A stretch of 64,000 nt of DNA, taken from the NCBI RefSeq assembly GCF_050633145.1, contig NZ_JBOEFY010000029.1, positions 47,773 to 111,772 on the forward strand, read 5' to 3'. Source of the DNA: Kordia sp050633145 (GTDB taxonomy: Bacteria; Bacteroidota; Bacteroidia; Flavobacteriales; Flavobacteriaceae). Shown piece after piece: positions 62,481 to 64,000 of the stretch. The position numbers and the translations under genes were made by a program. Numbering within the stretch: the first letter of the stretch is position 1; each line of letters begins with the position of its first letter. The notes below the pieces were generated by a model, which worked only from the letters and a program-made list of their open reading frames with translations, did not search any database and had not been told where the DNA came from.

Positions 62481-64000
62481 TTATGATTCTTCTGTTTGGT
62501 AACTAATAGCGTTTTTGTTTGTGATTAAGAAATTACACAATCCAGCAATTATTAAACTGACTCCAGCTAAGATCATCGCATTGATGGCACCTTCGCCAAA
62601 AAGCCCTGAGATAAAGTTGATTCCACCCAAAGCGGCAATAATTTGAGGAATTACAATAAACATGTTGAAGATTCCCATAATGACACCCATTTTCTTTGGA
62701 TCAACTGAACTTGATAGCATTGCGTATGGCATGGATAGAATACTTCCCCAAGCAAAACCAATAAGTATGAAACTAATGAAAAGATAATCTGGAGAAGGAA
62801 CAAAATACATCATGATGAATCCGATTCCACCAAGAATTAAGGAAACCATGTGTACAAGTTTTCTATTAATTCTCCTTCTAGCTGTATAAAATACAAGGAT
62901 TAATGCAAATACCATAGATGATAATCCATATGTTCCCATGTACGAACCAACTAAGTTGGATGCTTTTTGAAATTTATCATTGCTTGTCCAATACCATACT
63001 TTCTTATCTTGAAAAGAGTTTGTTTTACTTTTTAAGTATGTTAGTTTTTCAGATTCACTCTGTAATGAAGTATACGTTGCCAGTATTTCTTTAGATATAG
63101 CTGTATCAACAATTAATGTGTCTTTGATTGCATTTTTTACAAATACACTGTCTTTTGCTGCAATTGCTAAAAAATCGTTTGTGTTTTGTTTTTTGAAACT
63201 ATCATTCTTTTCTGCTTTTGCGTATAACTCTTTCGTTGGATTAGGATTATTGAATACATGCTCAGTTAATGCAGGATTCGCCATACTCCACATCGTGAAA
63301 AAAGCAAACCAACTAAAAAATTGAATGATGCCTAAACGTTTCATCGTTGTTGGCATGCTCCCAATATTTTCAATGATATCAGATATGAAATTACTTTTTT
63401 GTTTTTTCTCTCTTTCGAATTCCTCCATATCTTCAGGAGGATATTCTGAGGTTGTAAATATTGTATATAATATACTTATTAAGAATACGAAAGCTCCAAT
63501 AGCAAATGCTACTTTTACGGACATAGGAACTACTCCTGTTGCAGCGGAATCACTGACACCGAGTTCGGAAATCATCCATGGTAAGTTACTGGCAACCCAA
63601 GTACCAATACCAATGATGAGTGTTTGCACTACAAAACCATACGATCGTTGCGATTCGGGTAGTTTATCTGCTACTAATGCCCTGAATGGTTCCATGGAAA
63701 CATTGATAGATGCATCAAGAATCCATAAGAAACCTGCTGCCATCCATAATGCTGGTGAATGAGGTACAAAGAATAATGCAAGCGAACTTAAAATAGCTCC
63801 AATAAGGAAATAAGGTCTTCTTCTTCCTAATCTGGAATGCCAAGTTCGATCACTTAGATATCCTATAATTGGTTGTACTAGTAAACCCGTTAGCGGAGCA
63901 GCAATCCATAACATTGGAATGTCATCTTTAGCAGCACCGAGAGTTTGAAATATTCTAGACATGAATCCGCCTTGTAAGGCAAACCCGAATTGTATTCCTA
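62481..64000 (-). CDS. MFS sugar transporter, probably maltose/H+ symporter (5' end outside window)
   Basis: The frame stays open to the window edge (GIQFGFALQGGFMSRIFQTLGA), so the first residues are missing; 505 residues are visible. It matches the SLC45/GPH-like group of MFS sugar:cation symporters (PIIGYLSDRTWHSRLGRRRP, FVPHSPALWMAAG, MPYAMLSSSVDPKKMGVIMG). About 12 helices are expected. Unusually, a hydrophilic stretch of about 100 residues (NNPNPTKELYAKAEKN ... VWYWTSNDKFQKASNL) interrupts the middle of the protein. It heads the visible locus and should supply maltose to the GH65 enzyme. Confidence 0.9.
   Translation of the reverse strand, partial: GIQFGFALQGGFMSRIFQTLGAAKDDIPMLWIAAPLTGLLVQPIIGYLSDRTWHSRLGRRRPYFLIGAILSSLALFFVPHSPALWMAAGFLWILDASINVSMEPFRALVADKLPESQRSYGFVVQTLIIGIGTWVASNLPWMISELGVSDSAATGVVPMSVKVAFAIGAFVFLISILYTIFTTSEYPPEDMEEFEREKKQKSNFISDIIENIGSMPTTMKRLGIIQFFSWFAFFTMWSMANPALTEHVFNNPNPTKELYAKAEKNDSFKKQNTNDFLAIAAKDSVFVKNAIKDTLIVDTAISKEILATYTSLQSESEKLTYLKSKTNSFQDKKVWYWTSNDKFQKASNLVGSYMGTYGLSSMVFALILVFYTARRRINRKLVHMVSLILGGIGFIMMYFVPSPDYLFISFILIGFAWGSILSMPYAMLSSSVDPKKMGVIMGIFNMFIVIPQIIAALGGINFISGLFGEGAINAMILAGVSLIIAGLCNFLITNKNAISYQTEES

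Overview
The window is AT-rich and reads as a Flavobacteriaceae chromosome, possibly Kordia or a close relative (inference). The evidence is: a type IX secretion (T9SS) C-terminal sorting domain, TonB-dependent receptors with CarboxypepD_reg-like N-termini, promoters of the TTTG-N19-TAnnTTTG type, almost no Shine-Dalgarno sequences, and GG-leader peptide genes. No tRNA, rRNA, CRISPR array, transposase or phage gene was recognised.

Layout. 1-3474 is the end of a very large secreted LamG/T9SS protein. 3591-14034 is mostly housekeeping: ileS, a zinc-less DksA/TraR protein, an ABM-domain protein, lspA, 5-formyl-THF cyclo-ligase, uvrC and a patatin/outer-membrane barrel protein. 14076-17106 is an AraC regulator divergent from aldehyde dehydrogenase plus DUF779. 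17365-20897 is aromatic amino-acid catabolism: hmgA, hppD and a tryptophan 2,3-dioxygenase. 20991-27796 is accessory. It holds two tandem copies of a probable small RNA gene, two Cys/Thr-rich GG-leader peptides, a DUF4214-like lipoprotein sharing their 5' leader, three T9SS-sorted paralogues (one frameshifted) and a TPR-TM-AraC regulator. 28093-32836 has a DUF3108 protein, a second TDO-family gene, an M23 peptidase and pgi. 32993-44738 has three TonB-dependent receptors, a small membrane protein, an EEP-family nuclease and a DUF5689 lipoprotein. 45323-52004 is the second accessory region. It has an S9 peptidase, a GG-leader peptide, a second TPR-TM-AraC regulator, a 1.5 kb non-coding stretch with structured RNA candidates, and six tandem 30-codon genes. 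52103-64000, all on the minus strand, is a maltodextrin locus: MFS transporter, beta-phosphoglucomutase, GH65 phosphorylase, GH13, esterase, GH31 and GH13.

How the genes fit together. The maltodextrin locus should trim alpha-glucans outside or at the cell surface (lipoprotein GH13s, GH31), import maltose (MFS), phosphorolyse it (GH65) and feed beta-glucose-1-phosphate through PgmB to glucose-6-phosphate, the substrate of the Pgi encoded at 31193. HppD and HmgA carry out consecutive steps of tyrosine breakdown.

The strongest candidates for something undescribed are the six-gene array of 30-residue peptides at 51197-52004 (near-identical first 21 residues ending in GG, variable last four) and the tandem small RNA pair at 20991-21460, whose terminator stems differ in sequence but still pair. 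Both accessory regions pair GG-leader peptides with TPR-TM-AraC regulators. No modifying enzyme or peptide transporter is in the window, so any RiPP or signalling role is inference. Several families of short extragenic repeats are scattered through the window, and in two cases a repeat supplies the last codons and stop of a gene.
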